Origin: Anaeromyces robustus
Taxonomy: Eukaryota > Neocallimastigomycota > Neocallimastigomycetes > Neocallimastigales > Neocallimastigaceae
Length of the DNA stretch: 64,000 bases
Direction of reading: 5' to 3'
NCBI GenBank assembly: GCA_002104895.1
Contig: MCFG01000334.1
Location: forward strand, 1 to 64,000
Part shown: piece after piece, positions 38,471 through 64,000 of the stretch
Layout: the number at the start of each line of letters is the position of its first letter
Numbering within the stretch: position 1 is the first letter of the stretch
Translations under genes and position numbers: made by a program
Notes under the pieces: generated by a model
Told to the model about the DNA's origin: nothing
Databases searched by the model: none
What the model saw: only the letters and a program-made list of their open reading frames with translations

Positions 38471-39893
38471 AAAGAATAAAAAAAAAATACATTATGTAGT
38501 ATGTTACATATTGGTTAAAAAAGTTTTATATAGTGAAAATTTTCTAACCTGATTCTTAATAAGCTTAACTATCATATAATTTAAAAGATTTATTTAAAGT
38601 ATATTTTAAAAGCATATAAAATTATTATTTATATAATATAATATTATTTAATTAATCTATGTCATTATGATAATACATACAACATAATACATAAACATGT
38701 ATTTATCATATTATGAATATTATTAAATATATGATATTTTTATCTTATTATGAATATTTTTTTTTTTTTTTGAAACATATTAAAAAAAAAGAAGTAATTA
38801 ATGAAATTTAATTCATATTCATTTATATAAATTAATAAATTTTCAGTGTAAGTTTATAAAGTTGAAACTTTAACATGTTTAAAAAAATAATGACTAAATA
38901 ATACTAATGATGATGATATGATGATAATTACATTTATATTATTATCATTATCTTATAAAGAAAAAAAAAAAAAAACTTATTAATAATAAACAATTATATT
39001 ATTACTATTTTAATTGTATATAAAACAGTAGTAGTATAAAAAAAATTACTAGTATTTATATATAATCATCAAATTTTTAAATAAAAATATTATTAAGATA
39101 AAACAACAAATAATGTGAAAAAAAAAATAATTATCTTTTAAATATGAAATATAAATTAAAATAAATTTTCATTAAAGAATTATAGACATAATAAAATATA
39201 ATATAATTATAATAATAAAATATAATTATTATTATGATTTTCATAATAATTATAACTAATTATTATTATTATATGAATTCTAGAAAAAGCACTTTTAAAA
39301 ATATTATACCTACAATATGTTTAAAAAAAAATGAAAATGAAAAAGAAAAAAATATTTTCATTATTAATATATGAAACAAAAAAAAAGATTTTAATTAAAA
39401 AAAATTGAAAAAATAAAAAAACTTTAAAAATATAATTTACAGGAAAAATAAGATTAAAAATTAAAATTAAAATTAAAATTAAAATTAAAAAAAAAAAATT
39501 AGTATAAATTATTTTATAATATAAATTAGTTATAAATTATCTGTTAATAATATTATTTTTTTTTTTTTTTTGTTTTAGATATTTAATTCTATATATTTAT
39601 TTGATTTTTTTTTTAAATAAAATAAAATAAAATAAAAAAGAATATATAAACAACGTTCCTAAATGTAAAAACACTTTAATTCATTTTTATATTTTATATT
39701 TCATAAATAATAAAGTTATTTAATAAATTAAAAAATAAAAAAAAATTAATAAAAAAATTTATATTATTAATTATTTTATATATATATATATATTCTTTTA
39801 ATTATTATTAAAAACTCTTTTTTTTTATAATCATTATTTATTTTATCCTATTATTAAAAAAAAAAGTTTTTATTATTTGAATTATAAAGAATC

Positions 39894-39902
39894 TATATAA
39901 AG
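39894..39902 (+). promoter_or_regulatory. Possible TATA box of the secreted-protein gene
   Basis: TATATAAAG lies 67 bases before the start codon. In DNA this A/T-rich such matches arise by chance, so support is weak. Confidence 0.25.
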
Positions 39903-39968
39903 ATACATAAAATAAAAATAATATAAAAAAAAATAAAAAAAAATTTTATTTATATATACATATTAAGG

Positions 39969-40246
39969 ATGCGTTATTCATTCCTTTTCAATTTATTAGT
40001 TTCATCATTTGTTCTTTATAAAAAAGCTAGTGCTTTAACACCAAGCGAATGTTTACAAAAATTATCAACAGTTAGTGAGAAAAATAATGTATTTACAGGA
40101 AGTGATAATGTTTACTGTGCATATTTAGATAATGATACTATTAAGAAAGCTACCTTCAACATTAAAGTATGATATTTAAATTAATAATAAAAAAAATATA
40201 AAAAAAGTAAAAGAAAAAAGAAAATTCTGGTATCATAAAAAAAAGA

Positions 40247-40289
<43 letters not shown>

Positions 40290-42320
40290 CATAATCATAA
40301 TGAATAAAAATCGCGTTAAAAAAAAATAGATAATATATAATACCAATAAAAAAAAAACTTTTTTTTTCATATATATTTTATTACTTTTGTTCTATATTAT
40401 ATTTCATTTATATAAAAAATAATAATAATACTAATAATAATATTTAAAATACATATTTATTTTTTTTTCTTTTTTTTTATAACTATTATTATCTATTTAT
40501 AATATTATTATATATTTCTTTTTTTTTTCTATAATATAAAAATGAATTATTAAATTCATATACTATATTTTATCTATCTACATTATTTCTATGCACTTTT
40601 ATATATATTAAAAATTTATAATACACAGAACACAAAAATAGAAGATTGGGATATTACTATAGGAAATTGGGAAAATAATAATATGATTGTAGATAATGAT
40701 AAAAAATTATCAATAGTTGAAAAAGATGATGTAAATAAATATAATTCTCTAATTCTATAATAAAAAAAAAAAAAAAAAAAAGACTATAAAATAATTTTTA
40801 TTGATAATATATATATTAAATAGAAATATATAATAAAAAAAAACAATATTATATATAAATTATTCATAATTTTTAATATTTATATCAAATATTAATTTAT
40901 ACTTTTATTATGTATAATATAACATATTTTAATAACAAATACATATATATATAAAACGTATTATCATGTTATATAAAATAAATAAATAATTAATTAATTA
41001 TAATATGATGATAATAAAAAGAAAATTACAATGTCAATATCAAATTCAGATACAAATGCTATTGTATGGATTTTAGATGATAATAAATCTGGTAAAATTA
41101 CTAATGTTGAACTTACAGGAGTATATATCATATCAAATTAATATCTATAATTAATAAATATATATATTTATACTAAAAAAAGGATGAAAAAAATAAAAAA
41201 AAAATTAATAAAACATATTTATTAATTTATTATTATTATTATTATTATTATTTACTTTTATTATCATATCATTATTATTTTAAATATTATAAATTATTAC
41301 ACAAAAAAAAAAAAAAAACATAAATATAATAAATACTATATTAATAAAATAAAAGACTTTTGTTAAAAGAAGTTTAGTTCGTAGAGAAGTAAGATATGAA
41401 GCTTTTCAAGGTAATGAATTTTTATGGAGAGATATTTCCTGGGATAATTCTAATGAAAAAATAATTGGTAGTAATCTTATTAATGTTAATAACACTGTTT
41501 ACTTCGATTCCCTTACTCTTTTATTTAATAAAGAAAAAACTGGTGAAAACTATTTCACTGGCTCTTATAAAATCTTATTTAACATGCAAGTATGTAATAA
41601 TTTAATGTTTTTTTTTTTTTTTTTATTTATTTATTAGTTAATTAATTAATTTATTCAGGAATTATTAAAATTTGTTATAATATTCAAATAATAATTTTTT
41701 TTTTTTTTTAATTTTATAAATGTTATAATAATTATTTATATAAATATATAATATCCATTCTATTAAAATAATAATAATAATAATAATAATAATATATTAA
41801 TAAAACAAAATAAAATAAAACAATATATATATAACTGATGATAATAATAAAAAGAGTGATTCTTCTAAATGGATGGTATATGCAGGAGTATATAACCATG
41901 AAACCCATGAAGTTACTATTTGTGATGAATGGTATATTGGTGATATTAATGATGAAATTGTTATGGTAATTTGAGATTTGATTTAATATATATTAAATTG
42001 TAAATTATATAATTTTTATTGTTATTTTTGATTCTTTTTTTTTTTTTTTTTTTTTTTTCATTTTAAAGGAATAAAAATTTTTTAACATATTTTATACATT
42101 TATATTTTTATTTATACATATATCTAACATTTAAAAAAAAAAATTTATATAAAAAAAATCAATTTATAATAAAAAAAAGGGTTCCTATTTCCCTATTGTA
42201 TTACAAAAAACAGATAGTGTTTGTAATAATAATGTTATTTGGTGGCAAAATATTAAGAATGAACAAAATTCATCTCAAAGAATTTGGCTAAAAGATATTG
42301 CAGTTGTCCAATCTGAATAA
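39969..42320 (+). CDS. Secreted protein of unknown function, 294 residues
   Basis: I do not recognise the family. Six exons (39969-40166, 40629-40730, 41022-41120, 41356-41589, 41855-41965 and 42180-42320) are each an exact multiple of three, so all five introns are phase 0. The frame is continuous to TAA. A signal peptide is clear (SFLFNLLVSSFVL, cleavage probably near ASA-LT at residues 21-24). The mature protein has a few cysteines (SECLQK, VYCAYL, TICDEW, SVCNNN), tryptophan-containing segments (IEDWDITIGNWENN, IVWILDDNKSGK, RDISWDN, IWWQNI, RIWLKDI) and no membrane anchor or GPI signal. The alternating W/I/D pattern suggests a beta-sandwich, perhaps carbohydrate-binding, but this is only an impression. 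It carries no dockerin. Several 3' splice sites are A-rich (AAAAG) with no pyrimidine tract. Confidence 0.8.
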
Positions 42321-42430
42321 ATAAATAAATAAACAAAAACAATAATAACAATAATAACAAAAAAGAAAAAGTAATAATAATAATTATAATAGTATAACAA
42401 AAATATAAGCAAATATTTTTAATTTAATAC

Positions 42431-42465
<35 letters not shown>

Positions 42466-43154
42466 ATAATAATATTAATAAATATTATTGTATATGTATA
42501 ATAATCTATAAAATAAAAAAAAAAATTAAATTTTAATATTTAATAAAATTTAAAGATATATAATATTTATATTTTGTTACCAAGCCAAGTCTTTATTATA
42601 ATTAATTTAAAAAAAAAAAAAAGGACAAATGAAAGGAAAATATATAATATATATTTTATTTTTTTTATTTTTATATTTATTTTTTTTATTTTTTTTTTTT
42701 ATTTATTTATTTTTTTTATTTTTATTATTACATGAAAAGTAAAAAATTTTAAATGGAATGAAATAAAGAAAAAGAATTAAATAATTAATAAATAGAATTT
42801 TTTATTTTTTTTAATATATAAATTTAAAATTAATGATATTTATTTATTTATTAATTTATATTATTTCTATTATTATTATTTTATTATTATTATTATCCCT
42901 TTATTATCTCATTTCATTTTTTCTTCTTGTTTTTATGTATTGTGTATATAAATTTTTTTTTTTATAATTATTATTACTATAATTGCTTTTTTATTATTAA
43001 TTATTTATATATATATATATTTTTAAAATTTTTTTTTTTTTTTATGTTTCTAGAATTTTTTTTTATAAGTATTTTTATTTTTATTTTTATTTTTTTTGTA
43101 TTTGTTGTAAGATATATAAAAAAAAAATGAAATATTTTTTTTTCCTTTTTTAAT
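42321..43154. other. Convergent intergenic region, no gene seen
   Basis: Between the 3' ends of the secreted-protein and SERCA genes. Poly-A at about 42431-42458, then T-rich sequence. Small frames here are Phe/Ile/Tyr runs without support. Confidence 0.7.
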
Positions 43155-58398
<15,244 letters not shown>

Positions 58399-59737
58399 GT
58401 AAATAAATAAAAAAGAAAAAAGAAATCAAATCAAATAAAATAAAATAATAAAAATAATAAAGAAAACTGAAAAATAATAAAATAAAATGAAATGAAAAAA
58501 AAAGAAATTAATAAACAAAAAAATAAATTAAATTAAATTAAATTAATTATATATGTAATTATTATAAAGATACCTTTAAAAAAAAATTCAATAAAAGAAA
58601 AATAAAAATAAAAATAAAAATAAAAATATAAAAAAAAAAAAAAAGAAAAAAGAAAAAAAGATTACAAATAAATATTTTTTTGAGAAAAAAAAAATTATTA
58701 TATTATGTTATATATTATATATTATATATATTATATATTATATTACATTATATTTCATAATATATTGTATTATATATAATATATTATATTGTTTTTTGAC
58801 AGATAAAACATTAAAGCATTAACAATAAATATATAATATATTATTTTTATTATATTTCTATATTTAGTAAGTACACACACACAAAAAAAAAAAAAAAAGA
58901 TTTTGAGATTTTAAACAAGTTAAAAAAAAAAAGATAAAACAAAAAATAAAAACAAAATTTAATCTCAATTTAAAATTTTAATTACTATTATTTTCATTTT
59001 CTTTTTTCTTTTAGTATTAATAAAATAAAATAAAAAAACTAAAAAAAAAATAATAGATGAAATGAAGTCAAAGGCTGTTTTTTTTTTTTTTAAAAAAAAA
59101 AAAACATAAAGTAGAAAAAAAATAAAAAATTAATATTATTAATTGTATGAAAATTATTTAAACATTTTATACAAAATTTTACTTTCTTCTATATTCATAT
59201 TCAAATTTATATTTATATTTATATTATTAATTTATCAGTTTATTAGTTTATTTATTATTCGATAATAAATGGAATTATTAATTAATTAAAATATTAAATT
59301 TATAAAATAAAAATTATAATAAAAGAAAAAAAAAAAATAGAAATAAAAATATTAAAATATATTTTATATTTTATATTTTATATTTTATATTTTATATTAT
59401 ATTATATATTTAATAGGTAGATTCTTTTTTTTTAAAAAAAAAAAATCTATTTAGCAATTTACATATAGTTTTAATTATTATAAAAGTAAACGTGGTGTAT
59501 ATATTATTAATTAATTAATTATTATATTAAAAGTTTTCTTCTTTTTTTTGTTTATCTTTGAATCAAAAAGATAATAAAAAAAAAAAAAAGAAAGAAAAAA
59601 TAAAAAAATTAAAAATTAAATTAAATTCTATTATTATTTTAATTATTATTAAAAAGGTAAAATATGTTGTTTTTGGTTGTTGTTGTTGTTGTTGTTTTAT
59701 ATTTATTTATTTATATATATATTTCTATTTATTGGGT
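58399..59737. other. Convergent intergenic region, no gene seen
   Basis: Between the 3' ends of the kinase and CotH genes. A/T-rich with TATATTA runs near 58700-58795, (ATATTTT)n near 59360-59400 and a (GTT)n run at 59673-59696. The frame at 59558-59806 is not credible. Confidence 0.65.
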
Positions 59738-61737
59738 TTAACAATTGAATGGAGTATTACACCATTCACCATTTTCATAACCATATCTACCAGTAGCATC
59801 AGTTAAAGCAATTTCACAAGTACTACAACATTTTAATCCATTCTTATTTTTAACACATTGATAATCTTCATATTTACATTTATCTGGGTTAATACCACAC
59901 CAGTATTCATCTTCAATACCCCATTTACCTTGTTCATCAACATAAAGAACATTACATTTATCACAACAAACAAAACCAATAGAACGTGACCAACATAAAC
60001 TATCCTTAATTTCAGCTTCCTTCTTTTGATTAGCACTAATACTAAAGTAGGAAGTTGGAGTTTGAGTTTGACCTAAACTTTGAATTTCTTGAGCGTTAAG
60101 TCCATATTGTTGACAAGAAGCTTCAAATCTATTTTTAATATAGGTTTCAAGTTCAGTGTTATTAATGAAATCATTATAAGTAGCTTTTGAACCATAACCA
60201 CTTTGGTTAATTCTACCTGGAAGTACACCATCATATGGAGTTAAATCTTCTTCAACAAATGGAGCTAAGAAAGTTTTTAATTCACTAATGTGTTGACCTA
60301 AAAGAGTTGGATTAAAGGCGTAAACTAAAACATCTTTAAGAAGAGCTTTAAATTTAGTATCATCTTGATAAATTAAATATTGGAAGATTTTGTGGTTAAC
60401 CTTAGAATTGAATTCTTGGAAATTCAAAGTATTGTAATCAATATTACTCATACCAAATCCTCCAAATCCTCCAAAGTTACCAAAACCACCGAAACCATTA
60501 TTACCTTGATTGTTATTTCTTCTGACATTAAATGAACCAGCATTTAAATTGTAACCAAAGGTATTATCAAAATCGTAAAGAATAATACACCATTTACCAT
60601 CAGTTGGTCTCTTATATAAATTGAAGTTGTGACCTAAAATTAAAAAGTGATCAAATGAACCAATAAGCCATTCGACAATAACAGATTTTAAGAATAAATC
60701 AACATCTAAAAATTCTTCAAATTGAGCAATAGTAGTAGCAGAATTGACCTTTTGAATAAAATCTTTTAATTGTGTCATATCATTAGTTTCTTCATCAACA
60801 GCATTAATACAATGAGATTCACTACCAACGGAAAAGTCCATACCATCATATTTACATTGGTAAAGAATCATATTATCCGTTTCATCATCAAGTTTAAATA
60901 CCTTTTTAATCATAGCTGGTTTAACAGAATCAAGAATAGTATATAAACCAAAGTATTCATCATTAATAAAAAGTCTAGCATAAGAAGATTGAACAGATGG
61001 TAAACCAGCTCTATTTAAAATATCAGTAGAAAGTTTTTCACGCATAAAACTTTTATCATTTGGATCTGGTCTTAATCTTAAATTCTTTCTACCGAATATT
61101 TTTTCTCCAAGTTTCATATTATAACCAACTTTACTGTTGGAACGAGCATACATACCACCAGTCTTAAATTTAGAATCTGGACGAATTTCTTCCTTTCCAT
61201 TGTATCTAATAGTAATATTTACTTTAGCTTCAAAATCTTCCATATTTTTAGCATTACCATTTTGAACTTGATTTGGACTAATTTGTGTAAGTTGAATTAA
61301 ATTTTGATATTCTTCTTGTGATAATGGAATAATAATATCTACTATTTTTTCTTCAATCTTTTCAAAAGATCTTTCCAAACCATCTAAATATTTGGAATAG
61401 ACACCGACACCTATATTTTTGTATTATTATTATTATATATAATAACAATTTATAATCAAATAATTAATATTTTCATTATTCTTTTAATTAATATTTTAAA
61501 TATTCTTTGAATATATTTAAAATTATTAATTTTTTCGTTATTCTTTTAATATATATAATCTTATTATTACTATTATTATTCTTTTAGAATATATAAATAT
61601 TTTTATTTATTTATTTTTATGTATAAAAATATTAAAATTATTTCAATAATAATTTTGATTATTATTAAATTAACACTTTTTTTATTTATAATATACTTAC
61701 AAAATGCCAAAAGAATTGTGAATATTATTGTTTTCAT
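59738..61737 (-). CDS. Secreted CotH-kinase-like protein with two fungal dockerins
   Basis: Two exons (61737-61701 and 61410-59738) give 569 residues. The short first exon supplies the start and signal peptide (MKTIIFTILLAFCVGVYS); a later in-frame TTG is not the start. The core resembles the CotH family: IRYNGKEEIRPDSKFKTGGM, LRPDPNDKSFMREKLSTDIL, LFINDEYFGLYTILDSVKP, SFDHFLILGHNFNLYKRP and ILYDFDNTFG, the last two being the likely Asn/Asp metal and phosphotransfer residues. A Gly/Phe/Asn loop (GFGGFGNFGGFGGFG) follows. The C terminus has two Cys-rich dockerins at about 485-524 (CWSRSIGFVCCDKC, WGIEDEYWC) and 525-569 (CCSTCEIAL, YGYENGEWC). Fungal dockerins attach proteins to the extracellular cellulosome, so this is a secreted complex component. 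CotH proteins phosphorylate spore-coat proteins in bacteria; the substrate here is unknown. Confidence 0.93.
59770..60040 (-). other. Tandem fungal dockerin (CBM10-type) modules
   Basis: Two ~40-residue Cys-rich repeats in tandem at the C terminus of the CotH protein. They share the C-C-x2-C core (VCCDKC and KCCSTC), an acidic/Gly turn (DEQGKWG and DATGRYG) and a W-C near the end (EYWC and GEWC). Double dockerins are common in anaerobic fungi, where they are usually linked to stronger scaffoldin binding. Confidence 0.9.
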
Positions 61738-64000
61738 TTTGATTATTAGTTTATTTTATATTACAATTATTCCTTTATGTTTTATATTATTATTAATATA
61801 TATTACAAAGTTTGTTTTTGTTTTTTCTTTCTTTCTTTGTAAATTTAAGAAATATATATATATTTATAATAATATTATACAATTAAAATATATAAACAAA
61901 ATAATAATAAAGAAAGTATAAAGAAAGAAATATTATTTTTACAATTAAAGTTTTTTTTTTTTAAAAAAAAAAAAATAATTTATTTATAACGAATAAATAT
62001 AATTACTACAAATGATTAAAAATATTGCAATAAAATATAATGAGAATAAAAAAAAAAAAAAAGGAATTTTTTTTTATTTATAAATGGTTATTATTATTAG
62101 GATTGTTTTTTTAATATATTAGTGTAATAAAAAAATGTTTTTTTTTTTATTTTATTTCTATTTAAGAAATTAAGAAATTGACATAATAATAAATAAATTA
62201 ATAAAAATATAATAAATATTAAATAATAATTAATTAAAGAATAATATTATCATAAGTATAATAAATAGAATAAGTATAATAAATAGAATCGTAAAAAACT
62301 ATATTATTATATTATATTATTATTATTATATTATGCATTATAATTATTATATATTATAATTATCATATAATAAATAATAACAAACAATAGATTTTGATTT
62401 GCAATATTTAATAATTATTTAACAATATTTTTATTATTATTTTTTATTATTAATTTAAATTTTTTTTTTCTTTTTTCTATTTTATTTTATAAAACATTTT
62501 TTATTATTCAATTCAATTCTTCTATATTAAATAATATTTATATATTCACGTTTATATTATAATATATTTACATTTATATTATAATATATTAATAATTAAT
62601 AATAATATTCTTTTAATATATAATTAATGTAAACCTAAAAAAAAAAAAATTAATTTATATTAAATTCTTATTATTATTAATAAATAATAAAATGTTAAAA
62701 AAAATAAAAAAGCGAGAGAAAAAATGAAGAAATTAATAAATTTAAAGTCTTTTTTAATAAATTATTAATATTAAAATTAATTTATTATTAATATATTAAT
62801 TATTCTATGATGATAAAATTAACAATTTAATTTTAATTAAAAAAATGTCAAAATAATAAATGGTGATTAATAAATTAACTATATTTTATAATATATTTAT
62901 ATTATTTATATTACATTCATAATTTTTTGGATTAGCAAATAATATATATAATATATAATTAATTCAATATAATATAAATAAATAAAAATTTTTATTTAAT
63001 ATATTATAAAATAAAGTTTATTATGTAAGTTGCGGTCAATTATATGATAAAACAAAAAAAAAAAAAAAAGAAAAATAAAAAATGAAAAATGAAAAAAAAA
63101 TTTTAAAAAAAATGTTAAATATAAAAAATTAAAATAATTTAATATAATATATACATGAATATATTATAATATATGTATATATAATTAATTATAATATAAT
63201 AGAATATACAATTAATATATTTGAAGTAAAAAATTCTTTATGATCTACAATGTGTACAAAGCATATTAAATTAAAAATAATTAACGTTTATTAATATTGC
63301 AAAGATGAATATAATAATTAAATAATAAATAAATTGTATTTATATAATTCAATTTAAAAAAATAATTACCGTTAATCATTTTAAATTTAAAAAAAGTTAA
63401 AAACAAAGATTTACCATTTTAAGTAATAATAAGGTAATACAAGAGAATTTTTAAAAAAAAGAAAAAAAAACTATCAAATGATAGAAAAATAAATAAATAA
63501 AAAAATAAAAAATAAATAAATAAATTCTATTTATGAATAATAAAATAATTTATAAATAAATGAATGAATAAATAAATAATTAATTAATTAATAATCATTT
63601 TAAAAAATTTTATTAAACGTTTTTTTAACTCATTTTAAATATTACCAAATATTTATACTTTTTTTTTTATAATTGAATTATAAATATTATTGATTGATAA
63701 AATGCTATAAGCTATAAAGACTGATTAATAATTAATAATTATTATTTATTATTTATTATTTAATAAATATAATTTATGGTCAAGGGTCATTAATATTTAA
63801 ATGATTTAAATTGTTTTTCCTTTATTTTATAATTAACATCAATTCTTTATTTTCTGGATTTTATTATATATTTTATATTTTCAATTTATGGGATAAAAAT
63901 ATATAGAAAAATAGTTGTATTAATGGTTGGAGATTATTTATATTTATGGGTAAAAATTGAAAATTGAATTGATTATTTATTATTTATTATTATTATTTAT
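61738..64000. other. 5' flank of the CotH gene and A/T region to window end
   Basis: Plain A/T-rich sequence with TATA-type dinucleotide runs and (TAAA)n around 63488-63595. No coding frame above background and no RNA gene seen. Any gene continuing past the window end is not visible. Confidence 0.6.

Noticed and set aside
61619-61921. Plus-strand frame of 100 residues
   Set aside because: Overlaps antisense to the signal-peptide exon of the CotH gene and is low complexity; the CotH exon explains the conserved part.

Overview
This window looks like a nuclear chromosome segment from an anaerobic gut fungus (Neocallimastigomycota). Intergenic DNA and introns are almost pure A/T with long homopolymer, (TTTA)n and (ATT)n tracts. 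The genes carry many short GT-AG introns. Low-complexity Asn runs are common in the proteins. The gene near the right end encodes a secreted protein ending in two cysteine-rich fungal dockerin (CBM10-type) modules, a hallmark of the fungal cellulosome. I cannot assign the genus. No tRNA, rRNA, CRISPR or prokaryotic feature was seen.

Nine protein genes are supported, and splicing them by eye gives uninterrupted frames. From left to right: a SEY1/RHD3/atlastin-type ER-fusion GTPase (minus, 12 exons); a GT69/CAP59-type membrane glycosyltransferase (minus, intronless); a Sel1-repeat protein (plus, 4 exons); a very long Asn/Arg/Ser-rich protein with two RanBP2-type zinc fingers (minus, 3 exons); a membrane-anchored protein disulfide isomerase (minus, 14 exons including a 9-nt one); a secreted protein of unknown function (plus, 6 exons, all introns phase 0); a SERCA-type P-type Ca2+ ATPase (minus, 11 exons); an IKS1-like protein kinase (plus, 11 exons, one of which is apparently only 3 nt and encodes the Pro of the APE motif); and a CotH-kinase-like dockerin protein (minus, 2 exons).

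Layout: 1-2.05 kb is a decayed dispersed repeat with LINE-like coding traces, and a second copy of part of it lies at 31.07-31.85 kb. 7.0-13.6 kb has no gene but holds a tandem duplication of about 0.9 kb in which the central ~340 bp of one unit is flipped relative to the other, followed by a ~130-bp tandem repeat. The other intergenic stretches are plain A/T-rich sequence with microsatellites, one 66-bp triplication and one short G-rich 7-bp repeat.

Functionally the window leans to the endomembrane system: ER network fusion (SEY1), ER oxidative folding (PDI), ER Ca2+ loading (SERCA), a Golgi/ER-type glycosyltransferase and two secreted products. Fungal genes of this kind are transcribed singly, so this is shared compartment and not an operon; co-regulation is not shown by the sequence. 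All exon borders were placed by eye from GT/AG signals, frame continuity and family resemblance, without transcript data.
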